Both the position numbers and the translations under genes were made by a program. 45,533 nucleotides of DNA from Rhizobium sp. 2MFCol3.1 (GTDB lineage Bacteria > Pseudomonadota > Alphaproteobacteria > Rhizobiales > Rhizobiaceae): positions 1 to 45,533 of the forward strand of contig NZ_KB898381.1 in assembly GCF_000377565.1 (NCBI RefSeq), written 5' to 3'. The notes below the pieces were generated by a model. That model saw only the letters and a list, made by a program, of their open reading frames with translations. It had not been told where the DNA came from and made no database searches. Below, piece after piece: positions 25,514 through 33,951 of the stretch (position 1 is its first letter; the number at the start of each line of letters is the position of its first letter).

Positions 25514-26701
25514 ATGAAAACCGACAATCTGCAGAAGCTGCGCGCCGACCGCGTCTGGCTCACCGAGGATGCCTGCGATCTCGACGACTTCCGGGCGCTG
25601 GCCGAAAAGACAACATCGCTCGCCGATTACCCGAATGCAGCCGCGGTCGAGAAAAACGTGCTGATCTATGACAGCCGCAATGTGAGGGCTGTCATCGCGG
25701 ATCCCGAGGGCAAGCGCGCGCTCTTGGCCGAGATCTGCGAAGCCTTCGCCGAGGGCCCCGGCGTCGTCGTCTTCACCGGCGCCTATGAGGACACCGGCGT
25801 CATCGACCGCACCAGCAAGATCTTCGACGACATCATTACCGAACAGCACCGCACGTCGACCGGCGGCGGTGATCACTTCGCCAAGGCCGGCGCCAACGAC
25901 CGCATCTGGAACTCGCTCGAAAAACACTGCCTCGCCGACCCCGACAATTTCGCCGAATACTACGCCAACCCGATCGTGGCGCTGGCAAGCCAGGCATGGC
26001 TTGGCCCGAGCTACCAGATGACGGCGCAGGTCAACCGCGTGAACCCCGGTGGCGCTGCCCAATCCGCGCACCGTGATTATCACCTCGGCTTCCAGTCCTC
26101 TCAGGTGATCGAGCAGTTTCCCGTCCACGTCCACAGGCTCTCGCCGGTGCTGACGCTGCAGGGCGCGGTCGCCCATTGCGACATGCCGCTCGAAAGCGGA
26201 CCGACGCTCTTCCTGCCGAACAGCCAGACCTATGTGCCCGGTTATCTCGCCCTCAAGCGCCAGGAATTCCGCGACTATTTCGAGAAAAACCACGTGCAGC
26301 TGCCGCTGAAGAAGGGCGACGTCGTCTTCTTCAACCCGGCGCTCTTCCATGCCGCCGGCACCAACCGCTCGGCCGACATCAAGCGCGTCGCCAACCTGCT
26401 GCAGGTCTCCTCAGCCTTCGGCCGCGCCATGGAAACGGTCGACCGCCAGCGCATGAGCGCCACCCTCTTCCCAGCGCTGAAGCGACTTTCCGACACGCTC
26501 TCGAAAGCCGAAATCGCTAACGCGGTGGCGGCCTGCGCCGAGGGCTACTCCTTCCCCACCAACCTCGACCGCGACCCGCCGGTCGGCGGCCTCGCGCCGA
26601 AGACGCAGGCGCAGCTGATGCACGAGGCGCTGGCTGCGGGCTGGAGCGACGAGATGTTCGCCGAGGCACTGGCCAAACAGGCGGAGAAGAAGCTGAGCTG
26701 A
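25514..26701 (+). CDS. Phytanoyl-CoA dioxygenase (PhyH) family 2-oxoglutarate/Fe(II) oxygenase
   Basis: 395 residues. The iron facial triad is visible: His186 and Asp188 in AHRDYHLG, and the distal His279 in LFHAAGTNR, with Arg285 likely binding 2-oxoglutarate. The jelly-roll core lies between, and the SGPTLFLPNSQTYVPGY segment is typical of PhyH proteins. The ATG at 25514 is fixed by GGAGGAG seven bases upstream. PhyH enzymes hydroxylate very different substrates, so this one is unknown. It heads the cluster opposite lacI and is likely co-transcribed with the SDR. Confidence 0.87.
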   Translation: MKTDNLQKLRADRVWLTEDACDLDDFRALAEKTTSLADYPNAAAVEKNVLIYDSRNVRAVIADPEGKRALLAEICEAFAEGPGVVVFTGAYEDTGVIDRTSKIFDDIITEQHRTSTGGGDHFAKAGANDRIWNSLEKHCLADPDNFAEYYANPIVALASQAWLGPSYQMTAQVNRVNPGGAAQSAHRDYHLGFQSSQVIEQFPVHVHRLSPVLTLQGAVAHCDMPLESGPTLFLPNSQTYVPGYLALKRQEFRDYFEKNHVQLPLKKGDVVFFNPALFHAAGTNRSADIKRVANLLQVSSAFGRAMETVDRQRMSATLFPALKRLSDTLSKAEIANAVAACAEGYSFPTNLDRDPPVGGLAPKTQAQLMHEALAAGWSDEMFAEALAKQAEKKLS

Positions 26702-26737
26702 GCACGCAGCACGGCACTCAATTGCAACAACGAAAAA

Positions 26738-26760
26738 GGCCTCTCGCATCGCGAGGGGCC
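26738..26760. repeat. Hairpin between phyH and SDR genes
   Basis: GGCCTCTCGC and GCGAGGGGCC pair across a three-base loop with one G-T pair. Five A residues precede it, so the T-run is on the minus strand, opposite to the genes. It could protect or attenuate the mRNA, or end a minus-strand transcript. Confidence 0.4.
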
Positions 26761-26802
26761 ATTCGCGCATCATCAGTCACAGATTATTGGGAGGAACCAT
26801 AT

Positions 26803-27624
26803 ATGAGCACAGACCACAGCCGCCTCGACGGCAAGATCGCCATCGTCACCGGCGGCACGCAGGGCCTCGGCGCCACCATCGCCCGGCTGTTTGCCGAGCG
26901 CGGCGCCAAGGGCATCGTCATCTGCGGCCGCAACGCCGACAAGGGCCGCGCAAAGGTCGAGGAGATCTCAAGCGCGACCGGCGCCGAGGTGGTCTATGTC
27001 CAGGCCGATCTCTCGAAGGTGGAGGATGCCAGCAAGGTCGTGCAGGCCTGCGACAGGGCTTTCGGCCGCGTCGATGCGCTGGTCAACGCCGCCGCCACCA
27101 CCGATCGCGGCACCATTCTCGACACCAGCCCCGAACTCTTCGACGCCATGTTCGCGATCAACGTCCGCGCGCCCTTCTTCCTGATCCAGGAAAGCGTGAA
27201 AATCATGCGCCGCGAAAAAACCGAAGGCACGATCGTCAATATCGGCTCGATGTCGGCCAAGGCCGGCCAGCCCTTCATCGCCGCCTATTGCGCCTCCAAG
27301 GGCGCGCTCGAAACGCTGACCAAGAACACCGCCTACGCGCTGCTGCGCAACCGCATCCGCGTCAACGGATTGAACATCGGCTGGATGGCCTCGGAAGGCG
27401 AGGACCGCATTCAACGCGAGTTCCACGGCGCCGCCGCCAACTGGCTGGACGAAGCCGCCGCCGCCCAGCCCTTCGGCCGCCTCGTCGACCCCGAGGAAGT
27501 GGCCCGCGCCTGCGCCTATCTCTCATCGCCCGAATCCGGCCTGATGACCGGCTCGATGATCTGCTTCGACCAATCTATCTGGGGTGCCTACGACGGCTCG
27601 CCGCACCCGCAAGTCCCACTCTGA
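26803..27624 (+). CDS. Short-chain dehydrogenase/reductase (SDR)
   Basis: 273 residues, classical SDR. The cofactor motif TGGTQGLG (16-23) and VNAAAT are followed by the catalytic Asn120, Ser149 in NIGSMSA and Y162-x3-K166 (YCASK). Glycine spacing and CGRN after strand 2 suggest NADP or NAD use, not decided. The ATG at 26803 follows GGGAGG. It is downstream of the PhyH gene and would oxidise or reduce an intermediate of the same pathway; substrate unknown. Confidence 0.92.
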   Translation: MSTDHSRLDGKIAIVTGGTQGLGATIARLFAERGAKGIVICGRNADKGRAKVEEISSATGAEVVYVQADLSKVEDASKVVQACDRAFGRVDALVNAAATTDRGTILDTSPELFDAMFAINVRAPFFLIQESVKIMRREKTEGTIVNIGSMSAKAGQPFIAAYCASKGALETLTKNTAYALLRNRIRVNGLNIGWMASEGEDRIQREFHGAAANWLDEAAAAQPFGRLVDPEEVARACAYLSSPESGLMTGSMICFDQSIWGAYDGSPHPQVPL

Positions 27625-27645
27625 AACATGCCAAAGCCAAAAACA

Positions 27646-27680
27646 CCAGAGCCTCGGCCTTTTGCGCCGCCGGGCTCTGG
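27646..27680 (+). repeat. Intercistronic hairpin between SDR and SMP-30 genes
   Basis: CCAGAGCC (27646-27653) pairs perfectly with GGCTCTGG (27673-27680) across a 19-base loop. No T-run follows, so it is not a typical terminator. It precedes the SMP-30 ribosome site. Confidence 0.4.
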
Positions 27681-27737
27681 CACGTCGCTTCGTTTACGTT
27701 TACGAAGGAGATCAAATCGCTTTGGGAGGAGCAGCCT

Positions 27738-28649
27738 GTGTCGCAAGATGCGCTTTATGACATCAGAGATGATCGTTTCAATCGCCTGATCGCGGGCAGC
27801 GCCAGGCTGGAAGAACTCTATTCCGGTTGCCGCTGGGCCGAGGGTCCCGTCTGGTTCTCCGATCTCAACTGCCTGCTCTGGAGCGACATCCCCAACGAGC
27901 GCATCATGCGCTGGGTGCCCGATGGCGGCGCCTCGGTCTTCCGCTCCCCATCCAACTACGTCAACGGCAACACCCGCGATCGCCAGGGCCGGCTTGTCTC
28001 CTGCGAACATGGCGGCCGCCGTGTCACCCGCACGGAACCTGATGGCCGCATCACCGTGCTCGCCGATCGCTACAAGGGCAAGCGCCTGAATTCTCCCAAC
28101 GACGTCGTCGTCCGCTCCGACGGCTCCATCTGGTTCACCGATCCGAGCTACGGCATCATGTCCGACTATGAAGGCCACAAGGCCGAGCCCGAGCAGGAAA
28201 CCAGAAACGTCTACCGCATCGATGCCGGAACCGGCGAAATCGAAGCGGTCGCCACCGACTTCATCCAGCCCAATGGGCTTGCTTTCTCGCCGGATGAAAA
28301 GCAGCTCTACATCGCCGATTCAGGCTCCTCGAACCACGAGGTGCCGCGCCATATCCGCGTCTTCGACGTCGTCGACGACCGCAAGCTGACCAACAGCCGC
28401 TACTTCTGCTCGATCGACAACGGCGTGCCCGATGGTTTCCGTTTCGACGTTGCCGGCAACCTCTGGAGCAGTGCCGCCGACGGCGTTCACTGCTTCGCGC
28501 CAGACGGCACCCTTCTCGGAAAGATCAAGGTTCCGCAGACGGTCTCCAACATCACCTTCGGTGGCCAGAAGAAAAACCGCCTGTTCATAACCGCGACGCA
28601 ATCGGTCTACGCCATTTACACGACGACCAACGGCGCCCAGTACCCGTAA
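27738..28649 (+). CDS. SMP-30/gluconolactonase family protein
   Basis: 303-residue six-bladed propeller lactonase. The metal/catalytic residues of the family are readable: Glu35 in AEGPVW, Asn179 in QPNGLAF, and Asp232 in VPDGFRFD, with Asn121 in SPNDVV contributing. It hydrolyses aldono-lactones to sugar acids. The start is GTG at 27738, with GGGAGGAG just ahead; a frame continuing upstream through the SDR is not coding. It is the third gene of the cluster and links a sugar oxidation step to acid production. Confidence 0.92.
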   Translation: MSQDALYDIRDDRFNRLIAGSARLEELYSGCRWAEGPVWFSDLNCLLWSDIPNERIMRWVPDGGASVFRSPSNYVNGNTRDRQGRLVSCEHGGRRVTRTEPDGRITVLADRYKGKRLNSPNDVVVRSDGSIWFTDPSYGIMSDYEGHKAEPEQETRNVYRIDAGTGEIEAVATDFIQPNGLAFSPDEKQLYIADSGSSNHEVPRHIRVFDVVDDRKLTNSRYFCSIDNGVPDGFRFDVAGNLWSSAADGVHCFAPDGTLLGKIKVPQTVSNITFGGQKKNRLFITATQSVYAIYTTTNGAQYP

Positions 28650-28739
28650 GCCAAAACTGACATTGAAAGCGCGCCGGGCCACTTGCTGCGTCCGGTTGCG
28701 CTTCCGTCCCCGATACCGTTACTGCCGTGAGAGACTGAC

Positions 28740-30983
28740 ATGCGTTCCATCGTTCCCTATAACGAATCCTGGGCTTTCCATGAGGGTGCCGGCCAGCATC
28801 TGCTGCGCGATTTCGACGGCCGCTTCATCGTCAACCTGCCGCATACGGCGGTTGAACTCCCGTTCAACTATTTCGATGAAGCGAGCTATCAGCGCGCTTT
28901 CACCTATCAGAAACTGCTGCGCTGGATGCCGGAATTCGAGGGCCGCGAGGTCTCGCTTGTGTTCGACGCCGCCATGGCCGACGCCGTGGTCTATCTGAAC
29001 GGCGAGGAAATCATCGCCCACAAGGATGGCTATACCCCCTTCGAGGCGCGCCTGACCAACGGCCTGCAACGCGGCGACAACCTGATATCAGTCACCATCG
29101 ACGGCAGCGAGAACCCCGCCATCCCGCCCTTCGGCGGCGCGATCGATTACCTGACTTACGCCGGCATCTATCGCGAGGTCTGGCTGAAGGTCACCGATCC
29201 CGTCTCGATCCACAACGTCAAGATCGAGACCACGGATGTGCTCTCGGAAGAAAAGTCCGCCTCCGTCCGCGTCCATCTCTCCAACCCCCGCAACGTGCAC
29301 TTCCTGGCAACGCTGACGGCCTCGCTCGCCGATATCGATGGAAACGTGCTTGCCACCGCGTCAGCGGACACGACCGGCGACGACGCAACGCTCGATTTCA
29401 GCGGCCTGACCGGTATCGCTCTCTGGGATATCGACAATCCGGAACTCTACCGGATGACGGTGGAGCTGAAGACCAGCCACGGTTCCGACAGGCTGACGAC
29501 CAGCTTCGGCTTCCGCACCGCCGAGTTCACCCCTGAGGGCTTCCGGCTGAACGGCCGCCCCCTGAAGCTGCGCGGGCTCAACCGCCATCAATCCTTCCCC
29601 TATGTCGGCTACGCCGCCGGGCGCTCCGCGCAGGAACGCGACGCCGACATCATGAAATCCGTGCTGAAGTGCAACATGGTCCGCACCTCGCACTATCCGC
29701 AGTCGAAGTGGTTTCTCGACCGCTGCGACAAGATCGGTTTGCTCGTGTTCGAGGAGATCCCCGGCTGGCAGCACATCGGCGACCAGGAATGGCAGCATGA
29801 ATCGATCCGCAACGTCCGCCGGATGATCGAGCGCGACTGGAACCATCCGTCGATCGTCATCTGGGGCGTGCGCATCAACGAGAGCCAGGACAGCCACCAT
29901 TTCTACGCCGAGACCAACCGGCTTGCCCGCGAGCTAGACCCCACCCGCCCGACCGGCGGCGTTCGCTACATCACCGATAGCGAGCTGCTCGAGGACGTCT
30001 ACACGATGAACGACTTCATCCTCGGCAACGAGGAGCTGCCCGGCACCAACCGCCCGCGCACGCCGCTGCGCCCGCAGCAGGAGAGCACCGGCCTCTCCTA
30101 CAAGGTGCCTTACATGATCACCGAATTCGGTGGTCACATGTACCCGACCAAGATCTACGACCAGGAAGCGCGCCAGGCCGAACATGTCCGCCGCCACCTC
30201 GAAGTGTTGAATGCCGCCTATGGCGATCCCGACATAGCGGGCGCCATCGGCTGGTGCATGTTCGACTACAACACCCACAAGGATTTCGGCTCCGGCGACC
30301 GCATCTGCTATCACGGCGTCATGGACATGTTCCGCGAACCGAAATTCGCCGCCTACGCTTATGCCAGCCAGTGCGAACCGTCCGATGACGTCATCATGAA
30401 GCCGGTGACTTTCTGGGCACGCGGCGAGCGCAATATCGGCGGCGTGCTCCCTTTGATCGTGCTGACGAATTGCGACGAGGTCGAGCTGACCTATGGCTCG
30501 GTGACCAAGCGCGTCGGCCCCGACTACGAGAACTTCCCGCACCTGCCGCATCCGCCTGTGGTCTTCGACCACCGCCACTTCACCGCCGACGAACTCGGCA
30601 TCTGGGGCCAGAAATGGATCGACGGCAGCTTCACCGGCTATGTCGGCGGCGCGCCCGTCGCGCAGCTGACGCTGGTCGCCGATCCGCTGCCGACGACGCT
30701 GCAGGTGGTGGCCGACAGCATCCGGCTGAAGGCACGCGAACGCGACACCACCCGCGTCGTTCTGCGCGCGCTGGACCAGCAGGGCCAGCGCCTGCCCTTC
30801 CTGAATGAAGTCGTCACGATCAGCCTTAAGGGCCCGGCAAAGATTGTCGGCCCCAGCACCATCCCGCTCCAGGGCGGCACGGCTGGTCTCTGGATCGAGA
30901 CCACGGGCCTGACCGGCGAGATCACGCTGGAAGCCACCTGCCCCCGCTTCGGTAAAGTCACACTGACGCTTGCCGCCGTGTGA
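28740..30983 (+). CDS. Glycoside hydrolase family 2 (beta-galactosidase/glucuronidase-like)
   Basis: 747 residues, no signal peptide, so cytoplasmic. An N-terminal sugar-binding jelly roll (about 1-170) contains YQKLLRWMPEF and YLNGEEIIAHKDGYTPF. An immunoglobulin-like domain to about 275 is followed by the TIM barrel with acid/base Glu381 (WGVRINES) and nucleophile Glu462 (MITEFGGH). A C-terminal beta-rich extension of about 180 residues follows. The usual NE pair of GH2 appears as RINES, consistent with the family, though its sugar specificity is not clear. It is the last cluster gene; it would release sugar from an imported glycoside. Confidence 0.9.
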   Translation: MRSIVPYNESWAFHEGAGQHLLRDFDGRFIVNLPHTAVELPFNYFDEASYQRAFTYQKLLRWMPEFEGREVSLVFDAAMADAVVYLNGEEIIAHKDGYTPFEARLTNGLQRGDNLISVTIDGSENPAIPPFGGAIDYLTYAGIYREVWLKVTDPVSIHNVKIETTDVLSEEKSASVRVHLSNPRNVHFLATLTASLADIDGNVLATASADTTGDDATLDFSGLTGIALWDIDNPELYRMTVELKTSHGSDRLTTSFGFRTAEFTPEGFRLNGRPLKLRGLNRHQSFPYVGYAAGRSAQERDADIMKSVLKCNMVRTSHYPQSKWFLDRCDKIGLLVFEEIPGWQHIGDQEWQHESIRNVRRMIERDWNHPSIVIWGVRINESQDSHHFYAETNRLARELDPTRPTGGVRYITDSELLEDVYTMNDFILGNEELPGTNRPRTPLRPQQESTGLSYKVPYMITEFGGHMYPTKIYDQEARQAEHVRRHLEVLNAAYGDPDIAGAIGWCMFDYNTHKDFGSGDRICYHGVMDMFREPKFAAYAYASQCEPSDDVIMKPVTFWARGERNIGGVLPLIVLTNCDEVELTYGSVTKRVGPDYENFPHLPHPPVVFDHRHFTADELGIWGQKWIDGSFTGYVGGAPVAQLTLVADPLPTTLQVVADSIRLKARERDTTRVVLRALDQQGQRLPFLNEVVTISLKGPAKIVGPSTIPLQGGTAGLWIETTGLTGEITLEATCPRFGKVTLTLAAV

Positions 30984-31039
30984 CGGCGCCCAGAGCCCCG
31001 GTCTTCATAAGCCAGGGCTCGATGCGTTCCCTACGGCGC

Positions 31040-31357
31040 TCAGACCGGAGCGACCGAGCGAACACTGCCGTTGTTGTCGACAATGCAGGAGTATTTCTTA
31101 CCGCCTGCATCCAGATCGACGGCGAACGTCCCATCCGGCTGTAGCCGTGAGCCTGTCGGCAGAACCTTGACGCCGGCTCCGGCGCTGCTTGTCACCGCAT
31201 TCGCGCAAAGCAATTGCAGATCTGCCGGCGCCGTCATCAGTGTTGTACGCGCCATGGCTTCTGGTGGCGGCGGCGCGGGCGTACAGGCGCCCAACGACAA
31301 CAGTCCGGCCAGGGCCAGAAGAGCCCGACCGCCTCGCTTCAACTCTTCTCTCGACAT
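31040..31357 (-). CDS. Small predicted lipoprotein
   Basis: 105 residues. N-terminal signal with lipobox LSLGAC (Cys about 25) followed by a Pro-rich linker (TPAPPPPEA). The mature part has CANAVTSSAG near the middle and KKYSCIVDNNGSVRSV at the end, with two Cys residues that could form a disulphide. The ATG at 31357 follows GGAGGGGA; the longer reading has no such site. No family is recognised; function unknown. It is convergent with the GH2 gene. Confidence 0.72.
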   Translation of the reverse strand: MSREELKRGGRALLALAGLLSLGACTPAPPPPEAMARTTLMTAPADLQLLCANAVTSSAGAGVKVLPTGSRLQPDGTFAVDLDAGGKKYSCIVDNNGSVRSVAPV

Positions 31358-31422
31358 CTGTCCCCTCCAGACGTTGATAATTTGAGGCCTGATCAATCCC
31401 CGACCAATGCCGGCGCTATCGA

Positions 31423-32133
31423 TCAGATACCCTTGTAAAGCGCGGCCCCCTGCATGAGCACGATGACCTTGGCGCCGATCTGAACCCTCGAATGCAGGTC
31501 CGTCACATCGTCATTGTTGAGCCTGATGCACCCGGACGACACGTCGAGCCCGATCGTCCAGGGCTCGGCCGTGCCGTGAATGCGGTAGATCGTGTCCTGG
31601 TCGCCGGCGTAGAGATAAAGCGCCCGCGCCCCGAGCGGGTTCTCTGGCCCACCCGGCATGCCGGCCGCCCATTTTGCCGCATTCGCATCGCGCGCCACCA
31701 TTTCGGCCGGCGGCGTCCATACCGGCCACTCGGCCGTGCGCCCGACCCTGACGATCCCCGCCCAGCCGAACCCATCGCGGCCGACACCGATGCCGTAGCG
31801 GATCGCCTGCCCGCCCGGCTGCACGAGGTAAAGAAAATGCTGGTTGCCGTCTATGATGATCGTCCCCGGCGGCTCCGCGGTGCGAAATGTCACCATCTGC
31901 CTGCGAAAGGCCTCCGGCGATTGCTTGTTGCGCGCGTAATATTGCCGGGCCTTCTTGTTGTCGTAATCGACCCATGTTCGCGTCTTGGCGTCATAGATCT
32001 GCGTCTGCGCCAGCACGATGACGGGCGCAAGCAACATCGCGGCCGCCGCAACCGGCAGCCCCTTGCGCAAACGCCGGCTTACCCAGCTGAACGTCCGATT
32101 GCATTTCGCCAGAGAAGAAGACCGAACCCTCAT
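31423..32133 (-). CDS. L,D-transpeptidase (YkuD domain)
   Basis: 236 residues exported by an N-terminal hydrophobic segment (LPVAAAAMLLAPVIVLA). The YkuD domain has TIIIDGNQHFLYLVQPGG at its start and the catalytic His186 (RIHGT) with Cys202 in SSGCIRLNNDD. Such enzymes make 3-3 peptidoglycan links or attach proteins to the wall. The ATG at 32133 overlaps the stop of the upstream ProX gene (ATGA), so the two are translationally coupled although their roles look unrelated. Confidence 0.92.
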   Translation of the reverse strand: MRVRSSSLAKCNRTFSWVSRRLRKGLPVAAAAMLLAPVIVLAQTQIYDAKTRTWVDYDNKKARQYYARNKQSPEAFRRQMVTFRTAEPPGTIIIDGNQHFLYLVQPGGQAIRYGIGVGRDGFGWAGIVRVGRTAEWPVWTPPAEMVARDANAAKWAAGMPGGPENPLGARALYLYAGDQDTIYRIHGTAEPWTIGLDVSSGCIRLNNDDVTDLHSRVQIGAKVIVLMQGAALYKGI

Positions 32134-33086
32134 GGCTTCGCCCACCCATCGATCCGCGCCGCGTTGCGCTCCACCCACGCCTTGGCATAGCCGAGCGGCG
32201 CCTGCCGCTCCACCTCGAGCGCATAGCTCATCGCCGTCGCCTCCTCCGGCGTCAGGTCGACCTTTTCGAGGAAGGCCGCGATCTCCGGGTGCTTGCTGGC
32301 AAGCGCTGTTGAATAGGCGATACGAAAGGTCGCCGTGTCCCAGGCCGTCGAGGCCGAGGACTTCTTGATCCAAAGCGGATCGGTCGCACTTGCCAACGAC
32401 CATTTGGCCGCATCGTGCTTGGGTTCTTCAAGCCTGACGATCTTGTGCAGATCGAAGACGAAATGCGGCGCATAGCAGGCGAACACCACCGGCTGGCCGG
32501 TCGCGACCGCAGCATCGATGCCGGCCATCGCCACCTCTTCCTCGGCCTCCACCAGTGTCATCGTCTTGGCGTAACCGTAGCTGTTCGCCCGCACGCGCTC
32601 GATCCCCGTCGACGACCATGTCGGCGCACCGATCCACATCTCCCCCTTGCCGTCGCCATCCGTATCGAGAAGACTGGTCTTTTCAGGATCGCTGAGATCG
32701 GCGATATCAGTGATCCCCTTCTCAGCCGCCGCAGGGGTCGCGCAGATGCCCTGCCACGCAGGAACCGTGTGCTTGGCCAGAACGACCACACCCTTCTCGG
32801 TCACGAATTTCTCGATGACATCGGCGAGATTGGGCTGCCAGACCTCCGGGTGGATGTCGACGCTCCCCTTCTCCAGCCCGGCAAAGGCGTTGAGCGTGCC
32901 CATTTCCTGGACGAGAGCAGGCTGTTTGAACTCTTTCTCGATCGCGACCTTGAGAATAAAAGCCGTTGCCTGACCGGATGGCCAGTTCGGCATGGCGATC
33001 TTGAGATCATCCGCAAGGACAGGCGCCCCAGCCCCCAAGACGGACAATAAAACGACGAAAACGCCGCAACCGGCATCATCTCTCAC
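32130..33086 (-). CDS. Glycine betaine/choline-type ABC substrate-binding protein (ProX/OpuAC)
   Basis: 318 residues with a Sec signal peptide (cleavage near LADD). OpuAC features are DIHPEVWQPN near residue 78, and DTDGDGKGE (141-149), the Asp-rich loop typical of ProX, followed by WIGAPTWSS. The aromatic and acid residues there form the quaternary-amine site. Start is GTG at 33086, with a GGGGGG ribosome site. No permease or ATPase gene lies beside it, so it is an orphan in this window that may serve a transporter elsewhere. Its gene overlaps the L,D-transpeptidase gene. Confidence 0.92.
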   Translation of the reverse strand: MRDDAGCGVFVVLLSVLGAGAPVLADDLKIAMPNWPSGQATAFILKVAIEKEFKQPALVQEMGTLNAFAGLEKGSVDIHPEVWQPNLADVIEKFVTEKGVVVLAKHTVPAWQGICATPAAAEKGITDIADLSDPEKTSLLDTDGDGKGEMWIGAPTWSSTGIERVRANSYGYAKTMTLVEAEEEVAMAGIDAAVATGQPVVFACYAPHFVFDLHKIVRLEEPKHDAAKWSLASATDPLWIKKSSASTAWDTATFRIAYSTALASKHPEIAAFLEKVDLTPEEATAMSYALEVERQAPLGYAKAWVERNAARIDGWAKP

Positions 33087-33195
33087 AATGTTCCCCCCTC
33101 GGCAGACACTGATCGGATCGCATGCTGATATTTCAACGCAAGGATGCAGAAGCGGGAGCGGTTAGTCAAGCGTAGAGTGTTTTAGAAAAGGAAGA

Positions 33196-33837
33196 TCAAC
33201 GCCGCAGGCCGGAAGCCCATGCGCCGACGCGCGATGCCATCGCCGCCATATGATCCGCCGCCGAGAAGCCGGAGAGAGCCTTGCGCGGCTTCAGATCATG
33301 ATCGCCATCCTCGAGCCAGAAGATATCGATCGCGGGCGAAAGCGAATAGCCCGCGACGTCCTCGCGCGTCCCGAACGCATCCCGCGTCCCCTGGCAGATC
33401 AGTGTCGGCGTCTCGATCGCGCTCAGATGCGCCGTGCGCAATTGCGTCGGCTTTCCCATCGGATGGAACGGATAGCCAAGGCACAGCAATCCGGCGATAT
33501 CGCCCGAGCGATAGAGATCATCCGCAACCATGCTGGCAATCCGCCCACCCATCGACTTGCCGCCGATGACAAGCGGACCGCTGGCGCCAAGGTCACGAAC
33601 CGCCGCCAGATATTCCGGGATCAACGTCTCCGCCTTGGGCGGCGGCGGACGCCGATCGGATCGCCGCCGCTCGGCCATGTAACCGAACTCAAACCGAACG
33701 ACCCGCATTCCGGCCGCAGCGATAGCCTCGGAAAACCGCTCCATGCCCGCGGAATCCATGGCACCGCCGGCACCATGCGCGAGAAGGATCGTCACGGGGG
33801 CGTTGTCGGGACCGGCAGACAGGAAAGACGTGCTCAT
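33196..33837 (-). CDS. Alpha/beta hydrolase, dienelactone-hydrolase-like (KANL3/Tex30 type)
   Basis: 213 residues. The oxyanion region is ILLAHGAGGAMDS near the N terminus. The nucleophile elbow GGKSMGGR, a strand-end Asp in TRDAFGT and the His in DGDHDLKP complete a Ser-Asp-His triad. This matches the small alpha/beta hydrolases related to KANL3/Tex30, whose substrates are largely unknown. The start is unsure: the ATG at 33837 gives a compact domain; an upstream one at 33921 would add a non-conserved 28-residue stretch. It stands alone between two minus-strand genes. Confidence 0.82.
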   Translation of the reverse strand: MSTSFLSAGPDNAPVTILLAHGAGGAMDSAGMERFSEAIAAAGMRVVRFEFGYMAERRRSDRRPPPPKAETLIPEYLAAVRDLGASGPLVIGGKSMGGRIASMVADDLYRSGDIAGLLCLGYPFHPMGKPTQLRTAHLSAIETPTLICQGTRDAFGTREDVAGYSLSPAIDIFWLEDGDHDLKPRKALSGFSAADHMAAMASRVGAWASGLRR

Positions 33838-33951
33838 GCCGATCTCATTACAGGATAAGTCCGCGCGCCGACAGGGGGCGTGTCCAGCTGGGGCTTTGAT
33901 GTCCGGCAATTGGTTGCTCACCGGATTGCTGCAAACAGATCCCGAGGACAG

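Noticed and set aside
26787..28649. Single frame running from inside the SDR gene to the end of SMP-30
   Set aside because: Only the last 303 codons (from GTG 27738) give a real protein; the upstream part is the +1 frame of the SDR and reads as Arg-rich nonsense.
30984..31039. GAGCCC/GGGCTC hairpin after the GH2 gene as a terminator
   Set aside because: The stem is only six pairs with a long loop and no T-run, too weak to list.
32130..33086. Asp-rich DTDGDGKGE loop as an unusual EF-hand
   Set aside because: A similar loop is a normal feature of ProX-type proteins, and the Glu at loop position 12 is missing.
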